Origin: Streptomyces mashuensis
Lineage (GTDB): Bacteria; Actinomycetota; Actinomycetes; Streptomycetales; Streptomycetaceae
Reading direction: 5' to 3'
DNA: 64,000 nucleotides
Assembly: GCF_014654785.1 (NCBI RefSeq)
Contig: NZ_BNBD01000017.1
Span: forward strand, 48,427 to 112,426
A model generated the notes under the pieces. That model ran no database searches, was not told the DNA's origin, and saw only the letters and a list, made by a program, of their open reading frames with translations. Below are positions 34,007-42,681 of this stretch, piece by piece; within the stretch, counting starts at the first letter, position 1; each line of letters starts with the position of its first letter. A program made the position numbers and the translations under genes.

Positions 34007-34870
34007 TCAGCCGCCGGCGCCCGGGACGGGGAACGCGCCGGTCGCACGGCGCGTGATCTCGCCGTAGATCTCCGGGTCGGTGGTGAACTCGCCGAGCCCG
34101 CAGGTCTTGCGGCTGCCGTGGTAGTCGCTGGAGCCCGTGGTGAGCAGGCCCAGCTCGCGGGCGAGCCCGCGCAGGCGGGCCCGGGTGGCGGCGTCGTGGT
34201 CCATGTGATCGACCTCGATGCCGTCGAGCCCGGCCGAGGCCAGCTCGGCTATGCCGCGCTCGGAGACGCAGTTGCCGCGCTGGAACGCGAAGGGGTGGGC
34301 GAGGACGGTGACGCCGCCGGCCGCCTTGACCAGCCGGATGGCCTCGAAGGGGTCCAGCTCGTGCTTCTCGACGTAGGCGCGTCCGCCGCCGCCCAGCCAC
34401 TCGGGCGTGAAGGCGGCGGAGACGCTGTCCACCACGCCGAGCTCGACCATGGCGGTGGCCACGTGCGGCCGGCCGACCGCGCCGTCGCCGGCGATCTGCG
34501 CGACCCGTTCCCACGTCACGGGCACGCCGAGCTCGTTGAGCTTGCGGACCATGGCCCGCGCGCGCGGCACGCGGTCGTCGCGGACGAGCTCGCGCTCGCG
34601 CGCCAGCTCGGGCTCCAGCGGGTCGAAGAGGTAGGCCAGCATGTGGACGCTGAAGCCGTCGGGGCCGGCGAAGCGGCAGGACAGCTCGGCGCCGGGGACG
34701 AGGGTGAGGCCGGGCGGCAGGGCCGCGATCGCCTCGGCGTGGCCGCCGACCCCGTCGTGATCGGTGAGCGCGACGACGTCCAGCCCCGCGGCGGCCGCCT
34801 TGCGGACCAGCTCGGCGGGGGTGTCCGTACCGTCGGACGCCGTGGAGTGGGTGTGCAGGTCGATGCGCAC
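34007..34870 (-). CDS. PHP domain metal-dependent phosphoesterase
   Basis: A 287-residue protein opening with RIDLHTHSTASDGTDTP, the first PHP metal motif, followed by ALTDHDGVGG and PGAELSC, and later VLAHPFAF, IEVDHMDHD and TGSSDYHG. All four PHP metal-ligand motifs are present, so catalysis is likely. Related proteins (YciV/TrpH) are nucleotide or oligonucleotide 3'/5' phosphatases. The GTG at 34870 has AAGGGGAG eight bases upstream. Confidence 0.93.
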   Translation of the reverse strand: MRIDLHTHSTASDGTDTPAELVRKAAAAGLDVVALTDHDGVGGHAEAIAALPPGLTLVPGAELSCRFAGPDGFSVHMLAYLFDPLEPELARERELVRDDRVPRARAMVRKLNELGVPVTWERVAQIAGDGAVGRPHVATAMVELGVVDSVSAAFTPEWLGGGGRAYVEKHELDPFEAIRLVKAAGGVTVLAHPFAFQRGNCVSERGIAELASAGLDGIEVDHMDHDAATRARLRGLARELGLLTTGSSDYHGSRKTCGLGEFTTDPEIYGEITRRATGAFPVPGAGG

Positions 34871-34997
34871 GACGCTGGCTCCCCTTCGGCGGACGGTGCG
34901 GACGGGCACGGTGACGGGCGGGCTGGCACCCCGCAGCCGTACGGGCGTACGGGCATGGACGGGGCCGCGTCAAGGATAACCGCCCAGTGGGTGGACC

Positions 34998-35639
34998 CTA
35001 CGGCTCCAGGATGCGCGGCGAGAGCGCGCCGCACGGCAGGAGGTCCACCTCGGCGCCCGCGTCGCGGAGGTCGGTGATCACCAGCTCGTCGTAGAGCAGC
35101 AGCCCGGACTGCTCGGGCCAGACGATCGCCCACAGCCAGAGCCCGCGGGCCTCGCCGGCGAAGACGGCGCGGTCGTGGGGGGCGTTGTCGACATGCCAGA
35201 GGGGGGTGGGGCGGCCGGCGGCGTGCACCTTGGCGTGCGGGGAGCGGTCCACGCACAGGTACGGGCCGGGGTCGGGGCCGTCGACGCCGGCGTAGCGGGC
35301 GCCGAGGCCCACGCCCAGCTCCTCGGCGACGAGGAGCAGTTCGCCGGGGCCGCCCAGGGGGCTGGGGCCGGAGCAGGCGACGGCGGTGGCGCGGCCACCG
35401 TTGCGGTCGTCACCGGCGCAGGCCACGCCCGTGAACAGCCAGCCGACGGGGAGGGGCCAGGGCATCCAGACGGGGACGCGGGCCCTGCGGACCACGACGG
35501 CGAGGGCTTCGACGCTGGGCGGGACGACCGGTTGCAGCGGGTGCACGGTGCCGTGCACGGCGCACTGCCACGAGTCGGCGAAGAGACCGGGCGCACGCAC
35601 CCGGCCACCGCACTTCGGGCAACAGGGTTCGCCCCTCAT
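34998..35639 (-). CDS. DUF6758 family protein, zinc-ribbon-like N-terminus
   Basis: A 213-residue protein beginning MRGEPCCPKCGGRV, with a further Cys and His in WQCAVHGTVHPLQP, so a small zinc ribbon is probable. The rest is a soluble alpha/beta domain with WMPWPLPVGWLFTGVACAGD and a C-terminal LLPCGALSPRIL. It is conserved in streptomycetes; function unknown to me. It lies directly upstream of the PHP gene (127 bases) in the same direction. A TTG three codons upstream is a less likely start. Confidence 0.8.
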   Translation of the reverse strand: MRGEPCCPKCGGRVRAPGLFADSWQCAVHGTVHPLQPVVPPSVEALAVVVRRARVPVWMPWPLPVGWLFTGVACAGDDRNGGRATAVACSGPSPLGGPGELLLVAEELGVGLGARYAGVDGPDPGPYLCVDRSPHAKVHAAGRPTPLWHVDNAPHDRAVFAGEARGLWLWAIVWPEQSGLLLYDELVITDLRDAGAEVDLLPCGALSPRILEP

Positions 35640-35750
35640 AGCCTCCAACGGTCCTACCCGGTCGCGCTCGCGTCAAGGACGATCACCCGTCCGGAGTCGG
35701 CGCCGTCACACCGTTCCGGCCGTGCCCGCCGGAGACGTTGCCGGCGCGGG

Positions 35751-36350
35751 TCAGTCGCCCAACGGCACGGCGGCGCGCAGGGGGTCGCGGAGGTCCGTGC
35801 CGTGCCGCAGCCAGCGCTCGTTCAGGGCGGCGGCGCCGTGGACGCGCTTCCACGCCGCCTCGTTGGGCGTCATGGGCAGCAGCGGCAGGAAGCGGACGGG
35901 GTCGCGGGGCGGGTCGAGCTCCAGGTCCTCGACGAGGCCGCCGGGCTCGGCGACGAGGACGGAGGTGAAGGGCGCGTCCGGCCACAGCGGCGCGCCCGTG
36001 TCCAGGGAGGCGCCGGGGGCCACGACGACCCCCTCGACCTGCGGCGAGGCGGCGAGGACGGCGAGCGGGCGGAGCACCTGGTCGGTGTCGGCCCGGCCGG
36101 CCCGCACGGTGAGGACGAGCTCGGCGCGGGGGCCGCGCACGGGGTCGGCCAGCATCGCGGTGGGGTCGGCCATGGGCTGGGCGGACATGCCGAGGGTGGC
36201 GTAGCGGACGATGTCCCCGCCCTCGTCGGCCGCGGCGAAGCGGAGGACCTCGATGCGGTCCGCGCCGAGGAAGGTGACGGCGGCGCGCGCGTCGGGTTCG
36301 CCGAAGGCGGTCAGCAGCCGGGCCTCTGCGAGTGCGACAACATCTGACAT
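35751..36350 (-). CDS. Suppressor-of-fused (SUFU) domain protein
   Basis: A 199-residue protein. The central part VRYATLGMSAQPM, followed by RAELVLTVR, and the C-terminal FLPLLPMTPNEAAWKRVHG match bacterial SUFU-domain proteins. The bacterial members are often linked with immunity or stress contexts, but the role of this solitary gene is unknown. No signal peptide. The start ATG at 36350 is the only good one. Confidence 0.85.
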   Translation of the reverse strand: MSDVVALAEARLLTAFGEPDARAAVTFLGADRIEVLRFAAADEGGDIVRYATLGMSAQPMADPTAMLADPVRGPRAELVLTVRAGRADTDQVLRPLAVLAASPQVEGVVVAPGASLDTGAPLWPDAPFTSVLVAEPGGLVEDLELDPPRDPVRFLPLLPMTPNEAAWKRVHGAAALNERWLRHGTDLRDPLRAAVPLGD

Positions 36351-36446
36351 GCCGTGAGCATAGAACGCACGGTTCGGCACACAGAACGACACCCGGGACG
36401 CCCAGAACGATGCATAGAACGAGTATCGAACGGGCAAAGGGAGGGC

Positions 36447-36472
36447 TTGACGCTCCAGGCGGCTGCTAGCCT
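36447..36472 (+). promoter_or_regulatory. Candidate promoter for the corA transcript
   Basis: TTGACG (36447-36452) and TAGCCT (36467-36472) are good -35 and -10 matches, although the 14-base spacer is short. Transcription from here would give a 5' leader of about 420 bases before corA. Confidence 0.45.
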
Positions 36473-36548
36473 GGTCTCGCCCTGGCCCGCGGTCGGGGCC
36501 GTGACGTTCGTCCCTCAGCGGGGACCGGCCGGAGGAGGTGGGGCTGCG

Positions 36549-36620
36549 ATGGATCCTAGTCGACCGTGCAGTACCGACAGTTCTCCCGTCTCCTCGCTCC
36601 GGACGCGCTCCAGCAGCTGA
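36549..36620 (+). CDS. Candidate leader ORF in the corA 5' leader
   Basis: A 23-codon ORF with an excellent ribosome site (GGAGGAGGTGGGG) begins MDPSRPCSTDSSPVSSLRTR and stops at 36620. The rest of the gap (36621-36899) has no gene, giving a long untranslated segment before corA. The opening Asp-Pro and repeated prolines recall the leader peptides of enterobacterial magnesium transporters. Another frame, from a GTG at 36566 to the stop at 36631, reads VQYRQFSRLLAPDALQQLTA and has better Streptomyces codon use. Either or neither may be translated. Confidence 0.4.
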   Translation: MDPSRPCSTDSSPVSSLRTRSSS

Positions 36621-36899
36621 CCGCCCGCTGAGACGGCCCCCGGGGCCACAGCGCGCACGGATTTCCTTCAGCGCCCGCAGCACATGACGGAAGAGCGCCT
36701 TCTCCGCTTTGTCCGTATTCGCCTGCGCAGAATCGTCGTTCTTTTCCCGCCGAACCTCTGCGTTGCCTGTTGCCGCGTTCACCACGCACGTCGTCCGGCG
36801 TCGTGCGCGAACCGCCGCCGGCTGCCGTACCGTCCGTGGTCCCGGGCAGCGCCACGCGCCTCTCGCGGGCCGGCGGCCCGGCCCGTGAAGGAGCCTGCC

Positions 36900-38015
36900 A
36901 TGTCGATGATCCGTGACCTGCGCGCCGCCGTCCGTCCCGCCCTGCGCCGGGTGCCCGTCCAGGGGACGGTCCGCGCCTACGACGCCGCCTGCGGCCCCGC
37001 GGCGGGCAGCGCCGTCGTGGACTGCGCCGTCTACCGCGACGGCAAGCGCGTCGGCGCCGCCTGCACGCCCGCCGAGGCGATGCGCCGGGTGCGCGCCGAG
37101 GGCGGCTTCGCGTGGATCGGGCTGCACGAGCCCACGGAGCAGGAGTTCGCCGGCATAGCCCGGGAGTTCGGGCTGCACCCGCTGGCGGTGGAGGACGCCG
37201 TCCACGCGCACCAGCGGCCGAAGCTGGAGCGCTACGACGACACGCTGTTCACCGTCTTCAAGACCGTCCATTACGTCGAGCACGCCGAACTCACCGCCAC
37301 CAGCGAGGTGGTGGAGACCGGCGAGGTGATGTGCTTCACCGGCGAGGACTTCATCATCACGGTCCGGCACGGCGGCCAGGGCTCGCTGCGCCAGCTGCGG
37401 CACCGTCTCCAGGACGACCCCGAGCTGCTCGCCAAGGGCCCGTCCGCGGTGCTGCACGCCATCGCCGACCAGGTCGTCGACGGCTACATAGCCGTGGCCG
37501 CGGCGGTGCAGGACGACATCGACGAGGTGGAGATCGACGTCTTCTCGCCGCCGAGCAAGGGCGCCCGGCGCGGCGGCGACGCGGGCCGCATCTACCAGCT
37601 CAAGCGGGAGGTGCTGGAGTTCAAGCGGGCCGTCACGCCGCTGATCCGGCCGATGCAGCTGCTGAGCGAGCGGCCGGTGCGGCTGGTCGACCCCGGCATC
37701 CAGAAGTACTTCCGGGACGTCGCCGACCACCTCGCGCGCGTGCACGAGCAGGTGGTGTCCTTCGACGACCTGCTCAACTCCATCCTCCAGGCCAACCTCG
37801 CACAGGCGTCGGTGGCGCAGAACGAGGACATGCGCAAGATCACCTCGTGGGCGGCCATCTGCGCCGTCCCCACGATGATCGCGGGCATCTACGGCATGAA
37901 CTTCGACCACATGCCGGAGCTGCACTGGAAGTACGGCTACCCGGCCGTCATGGTGCTCACGGTCGCCATCTGCGTCACGATCCACCGCGGCTTCAAGCGG
38001 AACGGCTGGCTGTAG
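36900..38015 (+). CDS. corA: Magnesium/cobalt transporter CorA family protein
   Basis: Pentameric divalent-cation channel of the CorA family, 371 residues. A large cytoplasmic N-terminal domain (FAWIGLHEPTEQEF, HPLAVEDAVHAHQRPKLERY) and the long stalk helix (HEQVVSFDDLLNSILQANLAQ) precede two C-terminal helices. The selectivity motif YGMNFDHMPE between them is intact, and the protein ends in the basic KRNGWL. The ATG has GAAGGAG eight bases upstream. A long leader with a possible regulatory ORF lies upstream. The 3' end overlaps the convergent EamA gene by 23 bases. Confidence 0.95.
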   Translation: MSMIRDLRAAVRPALRRVPVQGTVRAYDAACGPAAGSAVVDCAVYRDGKRVGAACTPAEAMRRVRAEGGFAWIGLHEPTEQEFAGIAREFGLHPLAVEDAVHAHQRPKLERYDDTLFTVFKTVHYVEHAELTATSEVVETGEVMCFTGEDFIITVRHGGQGSLRQLRHRLQDDPELLAKGPSAVLHAIADQVVDGYIAVAAAVQDDIDEVEIDVFSPPSKGARRGGDAGRIYQLKREVLEFKRAVTPLIRPMQLLSERPVRLVDPGIQKYFRDVADHLARVHEQVVSFDDLLNSILQANLAQASVAQNEDMRKITSWAAICAVPTMIAGIYGMNFDHMPELHWKYGYPAVMVLTVAICVTIHRGFKRNGWL

Positions 38016-38991
38016 CGCCGCTCCCCGCCTTGCGCGCCGGCGCCGCGTCCCCCCGTACCACCAGGGCCAGCCCCGCGAGGATCACCACCAGGCCCGGCCA
38101 GGCGGCGGGCGGCGGGAGCTGGCCGAGCCAGAGGGCCGCGAGGAGGGCCGCGCCCGGGGTCTCCAGCAGCATCGCCGTCGAGACGACGGACGGGCCGAGC
38201 GTCTTGACGACCCGGTTCATCAGGGAGTGGCCCATCAGCTGGGCGGTGGCCGTGAGCAGTAGCAGCTTCAGCCACGTCCCGCCGTCGTAGCCGCCGAGCC
38301 GGGCGCCGGCCGTCAGGCAGACGGCCAGCAGCAGCACCGTCGTCGTGCCGTAGCAGAGCCAGCTGTACGTCACCGTGCTCACCGTCCGGCGCACCTCGGC
38401 GCCCAGGAGGACGTACCCGGCCGCGGCGATGCCGCCGGCCAGCGCGAGGGCGTCGCCGGCGAGGGCCCGCGGGGAGAGCGAGAGGTCGGCGCCGGTGAGG
38501 CCGGCGACGCCGAGGAACGCCAGCCAGGTGCCCGCCCACACCAGCGCGGGCGGCCGGTGGCCGCGCAGCCGCAGCAGCAGCGTCGTCCACAGGGGCGTGG
38601 TGGTGACCAGGGCCGTGGAGGAGGCCACCGACGTCATGCGCAGGCTCGGCAGCCAGGCGCCGAAGTGCACGGCGAGCAGCGCACCGGCGGCGACGGCCAG
38701 CAGGACGGTCCGGCGTCCCGCGCCCCGCAGCTCGGCGCGGTGCCGCAGCAGGACGACGGGCGTGAGCGCGCCGACGGCCATGGCGTTGCGCCAGAAGGCG
38801 ATCGCGAGGCCGGGGGCGGCGGTGGCGGCGATGAGGGGCGCGGAGAGCGACACGGCGGCGACGGCGACCGCGAGCAGCCCGAGGTCGGCGCGGGGCATGC
38901 CGTGGTGCGGGAGCTCCGGTGGGAGGGGCGGGCTGCCGGGAGCAGCCGGGACGGAGGACGAGCCGGGGGACGAACCAGGGGTCGCTCTCAC
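37993..38991 (-). CDS. EamA/DMT-family transporter
   Basis: Integral membrane protein of 332 residues with about ten helices in two EamA repeats. Family motifs visible: FWRNAMAVGALTPVVLL in the first repeat, SSTALVTTTPLWTTLLLRL, and SVVSTAMLLETPGAALLAALWLGQ (second repeat, proline-rich helix end). These proteins export metabolites or amino-acid-like compounds; substrate unknown. GTG start. Confidence 0.9.
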   Translation of the reverse strand: MRATPGSSPGSSSVPAAPGSPPLPPELPHHGMPRADLGLLAVAVAAVSLSAPLIAATAAPGLAIAFWRNAMAVGALTPVVLLRHRAELRGAGRRTVLLAVAAGALLAVHFGAWLPSLRMTSVASSTALVTTTPLWTTLLLRLRGHRPPALVWAGTWLAFLGVAGLTGADLSLSPRALAGDALALAGGIAAAGYVLLGAEVRRTVSTVTYSWLCYGTTTVLLLAVCLTAGARLGGYDGGTWLKLLLLTATAQLMGHSLMNRVVKTLGPSVVSTAMLLETPGAALLAALWLGQLPPPAAWPGLVVILAGLALVVRGDAAPARKAGSGATASRSA

Positions 38992-39069
38992 GTTCCCAGC
39001 CTAGGGCGGGCGGACGGCCCCGGCGCCGGCCGCGCAGGGAACCCGCACGGCCCGCATAGAGTGGGGCGC

Positions 39070-39609
39070 ATGACGACGACGCAGGCGCAGCAGTCCGGGG
39101 CGCAGGTGCTGCTCGACCAGGCACTGATCGAGGAGGCCACGAAGAAGTCGGGCCTCATCTGGGTGCGCGGCGCGGACGGGACGTCCCGCGCGCTGTGGCA
39201 CGTCTGGCACGAGGGCGCGGCGCTCGTCGTGGGCGGCCCCGGCGAGCAGCCGCTGGACGGGCTGGGCCTGACGGAGGGCGCCGCGGCGACCGTGTCGGTG
39301 CGCAGCAAGGACAAGGGCGGCCGGCTGGTGATGTGGGCGGCGGCGGTGCGCGAGCTGCCGCCGCACGGCGAGGCGTGGACGGCGGCGGTGGCCGAGCTCA
39401 AGGGCAAGCGGCTGAACGCGCCGGACGCCGAGCGGCTCGAGGAGCGGTGGGCGGAGCAGTGCCGCGTCCTGCGCCTGGAGCCGACCGGGGAGACGGCGGC
39501 GCTGCCGTCCGGCTCGCTGGCGGCCCGGCCCGTGCCGACCGCGGCGACCACCCGGCACCCGATGCCGGCGGCGCTGCCGCGCCTGCTCCGCGGCCGCGGC
39601 AAGCGCTAG
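39070..39609 (+). CDS. Hypothetical protein, possible FMN-binding split-barrel type
   Basis: A 179-residue soluble protein: ALIEEATKKSGLIWVRGADG, ALWHVWHEGAALVVGGPGEQ and AATVSVRSKDKGGRLVMWAA suggest a small beta-barrel like the pyridoxamine-phosphate-oxidase-like split barrels. The usual FMN-contact residues are not recognisable, so the fold is tentative. A basic C-terminus (RLLRGRGKR) follows a Pro/Ala/Thr stretch. Conserved in streptomycetes beside the downstream lipoprotein gene. A weak AGCCCC/GGGGCT hairpin (39608-39630) lies in the convergent gap. Confidence 0.7.
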   Translation: MTTTQAQQSGAQVLLDQALIEEATKKSGLIWVRGADGTSRALWHVWHEGAALVVGGPGEQPLDGLGLTEGAAATVSVRSKDKGGRLVMWAAAVRELPPHGEAWTAAVAELKGKRLNAPDAERLEERWAEQCRVLRLEPTGETAALPSGSLAARPVPTAATTRHPMPAALPRLLRGRGKR

Positions 39610-39629
39610 CCCCGCAGGGGCGCTGGGGC

Positions 39630-40409
39630 TCAGCCCGTCGGCGGGGTGCGCGGCAGCTGGAGCTGTTTGCCGTAGTCGACGGTCTGGGCCTTGGCGGGGA
39701 CGGCGAGGGCGAAGTCCTTGCCCCAGTCGTCCAGCTCCAGCTGGCCCCCGCCGCCCGCGCGCTGCACCCGCAGCGGGTAGGGCGTGCCGACGAGGGACAC
39801 GTCGACGGTGCCGCCGCCGCCCTTGGCGCCGCTGACCCGGATGGTGCGGACGCCGCCCACGCTGCCGTGCTCGCCGCGGGTGAGGGTGCCGTGCAGCCCC
39901 AGCAGGCCGTCGAGCAGCACGTTCTTGTCGGTGAAGCCCTTGAGCTGCTGGTACGAGGGGTCGTCGGCGGGCACCTTGACGTACTTGTCGTCGAGCTTGC
40001 CGGCCGCCGCGGCGGCGCCCCCCTTGGCCGTGGGCGAGGGGGCGGCGGAGGCGCCCTTGGCCCAGAAGCCGGCCGGGGCCTTCAGGAAGAGGTCGTCGCC
40101 CACCCGCAGCAGCTCGAAGGAGTCCGCGCCGGCCGAGGAGACGCGGCCCGTGCCGCCGTCCTTCTTCAGCCGCATGTCCAGGCGGTACGTCCGGCCCTGG
40201 CTGACCACGCTGCCCGACAGGTGCACCGCGTCCGCGCCGCGCGCGGCGGCCCGCGCCTTGTCCTGGATGGCGGGCGCGGTGAGCTTGCCGACGCCGTTGG
40301 TGCCGGCGTCGGGGTCCTCGCTGCCGCCGCCGCAGGCGGTGAGCGCGGCGGACAGGCCGGCGCACAGCGCGCCGACGACCGCCGCGTGGCGTGCGTTACG
40401 GGTTCGCAC
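39630..40409 (-). CDS. LppX/LprG-like lipoprotein, putative
   Basis: A 259-residue exported protein. The signal peptide ends in a lipobox (LTACGGGSE, cysteine at about residue 26). The mature part alternates beta strands and helices: VHLSGSVVSQGRTYRLDMRL, SFELLRVGDDLFLKAPAGFW, a Gly/Ala-rich insert, then GGVRTIRVSGAKGGGGTVDV. The pattern resembles the hydrophobic-pocket lipid-carrier lipoproteins LppX/LprG/LprF, but I cannot confirm it. AGGAGG lies 11 bases upstream of the GTG start. Confidence 0.75.
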   Translation of the reverse strand: MRTRNARHAAVVGALCAGLSAALTACGGGSEDPDAGTNGVGKLTAPAIQDKARAAARGADAVHLSGSVVSQGRTYRLDMRLKKDGGTGRVSSAGADSFELLRVGDDLFLKAPAGFWAKGASAAPSPTAKGGAAAAAGKLDDKYVKVPADDPSYQQLKGFTDKNVLLDGLLGLHGTLTRGEHGSVGGVRTIRVSGAKGGGGTVDVSLVGTPYPLRVQRAGGGGQLELDDWGKDFALAVPAKAQTVDYGKQLQLPRTPPTG

Positions 40410-40609
40410 CTCTGCTCGTGCCTCCTGTGACCGGTGGGGGATCCGGTGGGTGACCGCAGCGTACCCGCGCCGCCCGTAGGCGGAAGCCGGGAGTCCGTAC
40501 CGGCTTCGTCAAGGCTCCGTACGGCCGCCTCCCCGCGCCAGGGCGAACCGGGTCACGTTAGCCTGAACCGGACATCTCCGGGAGACCTCGGGAGAGGAGG
40601 TGCGCGGCC

Positions 40610-41935
40610 ATGGCAGGAGGCGCCGCCCGGGTGTTCGTGTCGCACCTCTCCGGCGTGGCCGTCTTCGACCCCAACGGCGACCAGGTCGGCCGGGTCCGTG
40701 ACGTCGTCGCCATGCTGCGCGTCGGCGGCCGGCCGCCGCGCGTCCTCGGGCTGGTCGTGGAGGTCGTCAGCCGCCGCCGGATCTTCCTGCCCATGACCCG
40801 GGTGACGGGCGTGGAATCGGGCCAGGTCATCACCACCGGCGTGGTGAACATGCGGCGCTTCGAGCAGCGCCCCACCGAGACCCTCGTCCTGGGCGAGCTG
40901 CTCGACCGCCGGGTGCGGCTGGTCGAGGGCGAGACGAAGGGCGACGAGGTCACCGTCCTCGACGTGTCCATCGTCCAGCTGCCCGCCCGCCGCGACTGGG
41001 AGATCGACAAGGTCTTCGTCCGCCGCGGCCGCGGCGGCAAGCTGCGCCGCAAGGGCGAGACGCTCACCGTCGACTGGTCCTCGGTCACCGGCTTCTCCAT
41101 GGAGGAGCACGGCCAGGGCGCCGAGAGCCTGCTGGCCACCTTCGAACGGCTGCGCCCCGCCGACCTGGCCAACGTGCTGCACCACCTCTCCCCCAAACGC
41201 CGCGCCGAGGTGGCCGCCGCCCTCGACGACGACCGGCTCGCCGACGTCCTGGAGGAGCTGCCCGAGGACGACCAGATCGAGATCCTCGGCAAGCTCAAGG
41301 ACGAGCGCGCCGCCGACGTGCTGGAGGCCATGGACCCCGACGACGCGGCCGACCTCCTCTCCGAGCTGCCGGAGGAGGAGACCGAACGGCTGCTGACCCT
41401 GATGCGGCCCGACGACGCGGCCGACGTGCGCCGCCTCATGGCGTACGAGGACCGGACCGCGGGCGGCCTCATGACCACCGAACCGGTGGTGCTGCGTCCC
41501 GACGCCACCGTCGCCGACGCCCTGGCCCGGGTCCGCAACCCCGACCTCTCCCCCGCCCTCGCCGCCCAGGTCTACGTCTGCCGGCCGCCGGACGAGACAC
41601 CCACCGGCAAGTACCTGGGCGCCGTCCACTTCCAGCGGCTGCTGCGCGACCCGCCCTTCGCGCTCGTCGGCTCCATCACCGACACCGACCTGCGCCCCCT
41701 CTCCCCCGACACCCCGCTGCCGGCCGTCACCAGCTACCTGGCCACGTACAACCTGGTCTCCGCGCCCGTCGTCGACGAGCACGGCTCGCTGCTGGGCGCC
41801 GTCACCGTCGACGACGTCCTCGACCACCTGCTGCCCGAGGACTGGCGCGAGACGGAACTGCAGAACGGCGCCCCCGGCCTCAACGGGCTGGGCGGCCGGC
41901 AGCCGCACGAAGGGACCGCCGGTGCCCGGGGCTGA
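40610..41935 (+). CDS. PRC-barrel/MgtE-N/CBS domain protein without membrane part
   Basis: A 441-residue cytosolic protein. Order: an N-terminal PRC-barrel-like region (VFDPNGDQVGRVRDVVAML), a second barrel-like stretch, then an MgtE intracellular N domain of helical repeats (LRPADLANVLHHLSPKRRAEVAAALDDDRLADVLEELPEDDQIEIL..., about 175-290). Two CBS motifs follow (TAGGLMTTEPVVLRPDATV and PLPAVTSYLATYNLVSAPVVDE). MgtE's five-helix channel is absent, so this is a regulatory protein, not a transporter. It overlaps the DUF1003 gene by 14 bases. The same pair occurs near mrp in mycobacteria (Rv1232c region, from memory). Confidence 0.92.
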   Translation: MAGGAARVFVSHLSGVAVFDPNGDQVGRVRDVVAMLRVGGRPPRVLGLVVEVVSRRRIFLPMTRVTGVESGQVITTGVVNMRRFEQRPTETLVLGELLDRRVRLVEGETKGDEVTVLDVSIVQLPARRDWEIDKVFVRRGRGGKLRRKGETLTVDWSSVTGFSMEEHGQGAESLLATFERLRPADLANVLHHLSPKRRAEVAAALDDDRLADVLEELPEDDQIEILGKLKDERAADVLEAMDPDDAADLLSELPEEETERLLTLMRPDDAADVRRLMAYEDRTAGGLMTTEPVVLRPDATVADALARVRNPDLSPALAAQVYVCRPPDETPTGKYLGAVHFQRLLRDPPFALVGSITDTDLRPLSPDTPLPAVTSYLATYNLVSAPVVDEHGSLLGAVTVDDVLDHLLPEDWRETELQNGAPGLNGLGGRQPHEGTAGARG

Positions 41936-42638
41936 CGAGCCGCCCGGCCGGCCCCCGGAGCGCCACGAACCCCTGCGCGAGCAGGTCCGCGAACAGCTGC
42001 GCGAACGCCTACGGGAACGCGCCCGCGAGCGCGAGGAACGGGACCGCGAACGGGAACGGGAACGCGAGCGCGAGCGCGCCAAGGCCGCCGCCAAGGTGGC
42101 CGCCGAACGGGCACACGTCCCCCCGCGCGCACGGCTGGACATGCCCCTGGTCCGGCGCCGGGCCTGGCTGCCGGAGTACGACCCCGAGGCGTTCGGCCGC
42201 ACCTCCGAACGGATCGCCCGGTTCCTGGGCACCGGCCGCTTCATCGTCTGGATGACGGTCGTCATCGTGCTGTGGGTGGTGTGGAACAGCAGCGCCCCCG
42301 ACCACCTGCGCTTCGACCGCTACCCGTTCATCTTCCTCACCCTGATGCTCTCCCTCCAGGCGTCCTACGCCGCACCCCTGATCCTGCTGGCGCAGAACCG
42401 GCAGGACGACCGCGACCGGGTCAACCTCGAACAGGACCGCAAGCAGAACGAACGGTCCATCGCCGACACCGAGTACCTCACCCGCGAGATCGCGGGGCTG
42501 CGCATGGGCCTGGGCGAGGTCGCCACCCGCGACTGGATGCGCTCCGAGCTGGAGGACCTCGTCCGGGAGCTGCGCATGCTCCAGGCCCTCGAGGAACAAG
42601 CCGTATTCCCCGGCGGAAGTGAGGAAGGCGACCGCTGA
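41922..42638 (+). CDS. DUF1003 membrane protein with charged N-terminal helix
   Basis: A 238-residue protein. Residues about 15-60 are almost pure Arg/Glu (RERERERERE), predicting a long charged helix. The DUF1003 domain follows: RTSERIARFLGTGRFIVWMT, a second helix FIFLTLMLSLQASYAAPLIL and LLAQNRQDDRDRVNLEQDRK. A helical C-terminus ends the protein. Two membrane helices. The GTG start overlaps the upstream gene. Function unknown; the coupling with the MgtE-N/CBS protein suggests a shared membrane complex. Confidence 0.92.
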   Translation: MPGADEPPGRPPERHEPLREQVREQLRERLRERAREREERDRERERERERERAKAAAKVAAERAHVPPRARLDMPLVRRRAWLPEYDPEAFGRTSERIARFLGTGRFIVWMTVVIVLWVVWNSSAPDHLRFDRYPFIFLTLMLSLQASYAAPLILLAQNRQDDRDRVNLEQDRKQNERSIADTEYLTREIAGLRMGLGEVATRDWMRSELEDLVRELRMLQALEEQAVFPGGSEEGDR

Positions 42639-42681
42639 GAGGCTTTCCTCGCGCGCTGTGACGGGCCGTACCATCGACCGT

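Noticed and set aside
36684..36899. An N-terminal extension of CorA
   Set aside because: No ribosome site at 36684, non-Streptomyces codon use, and the ATG at 36900 has a perfect ribosome site and family-typical N-terminus.
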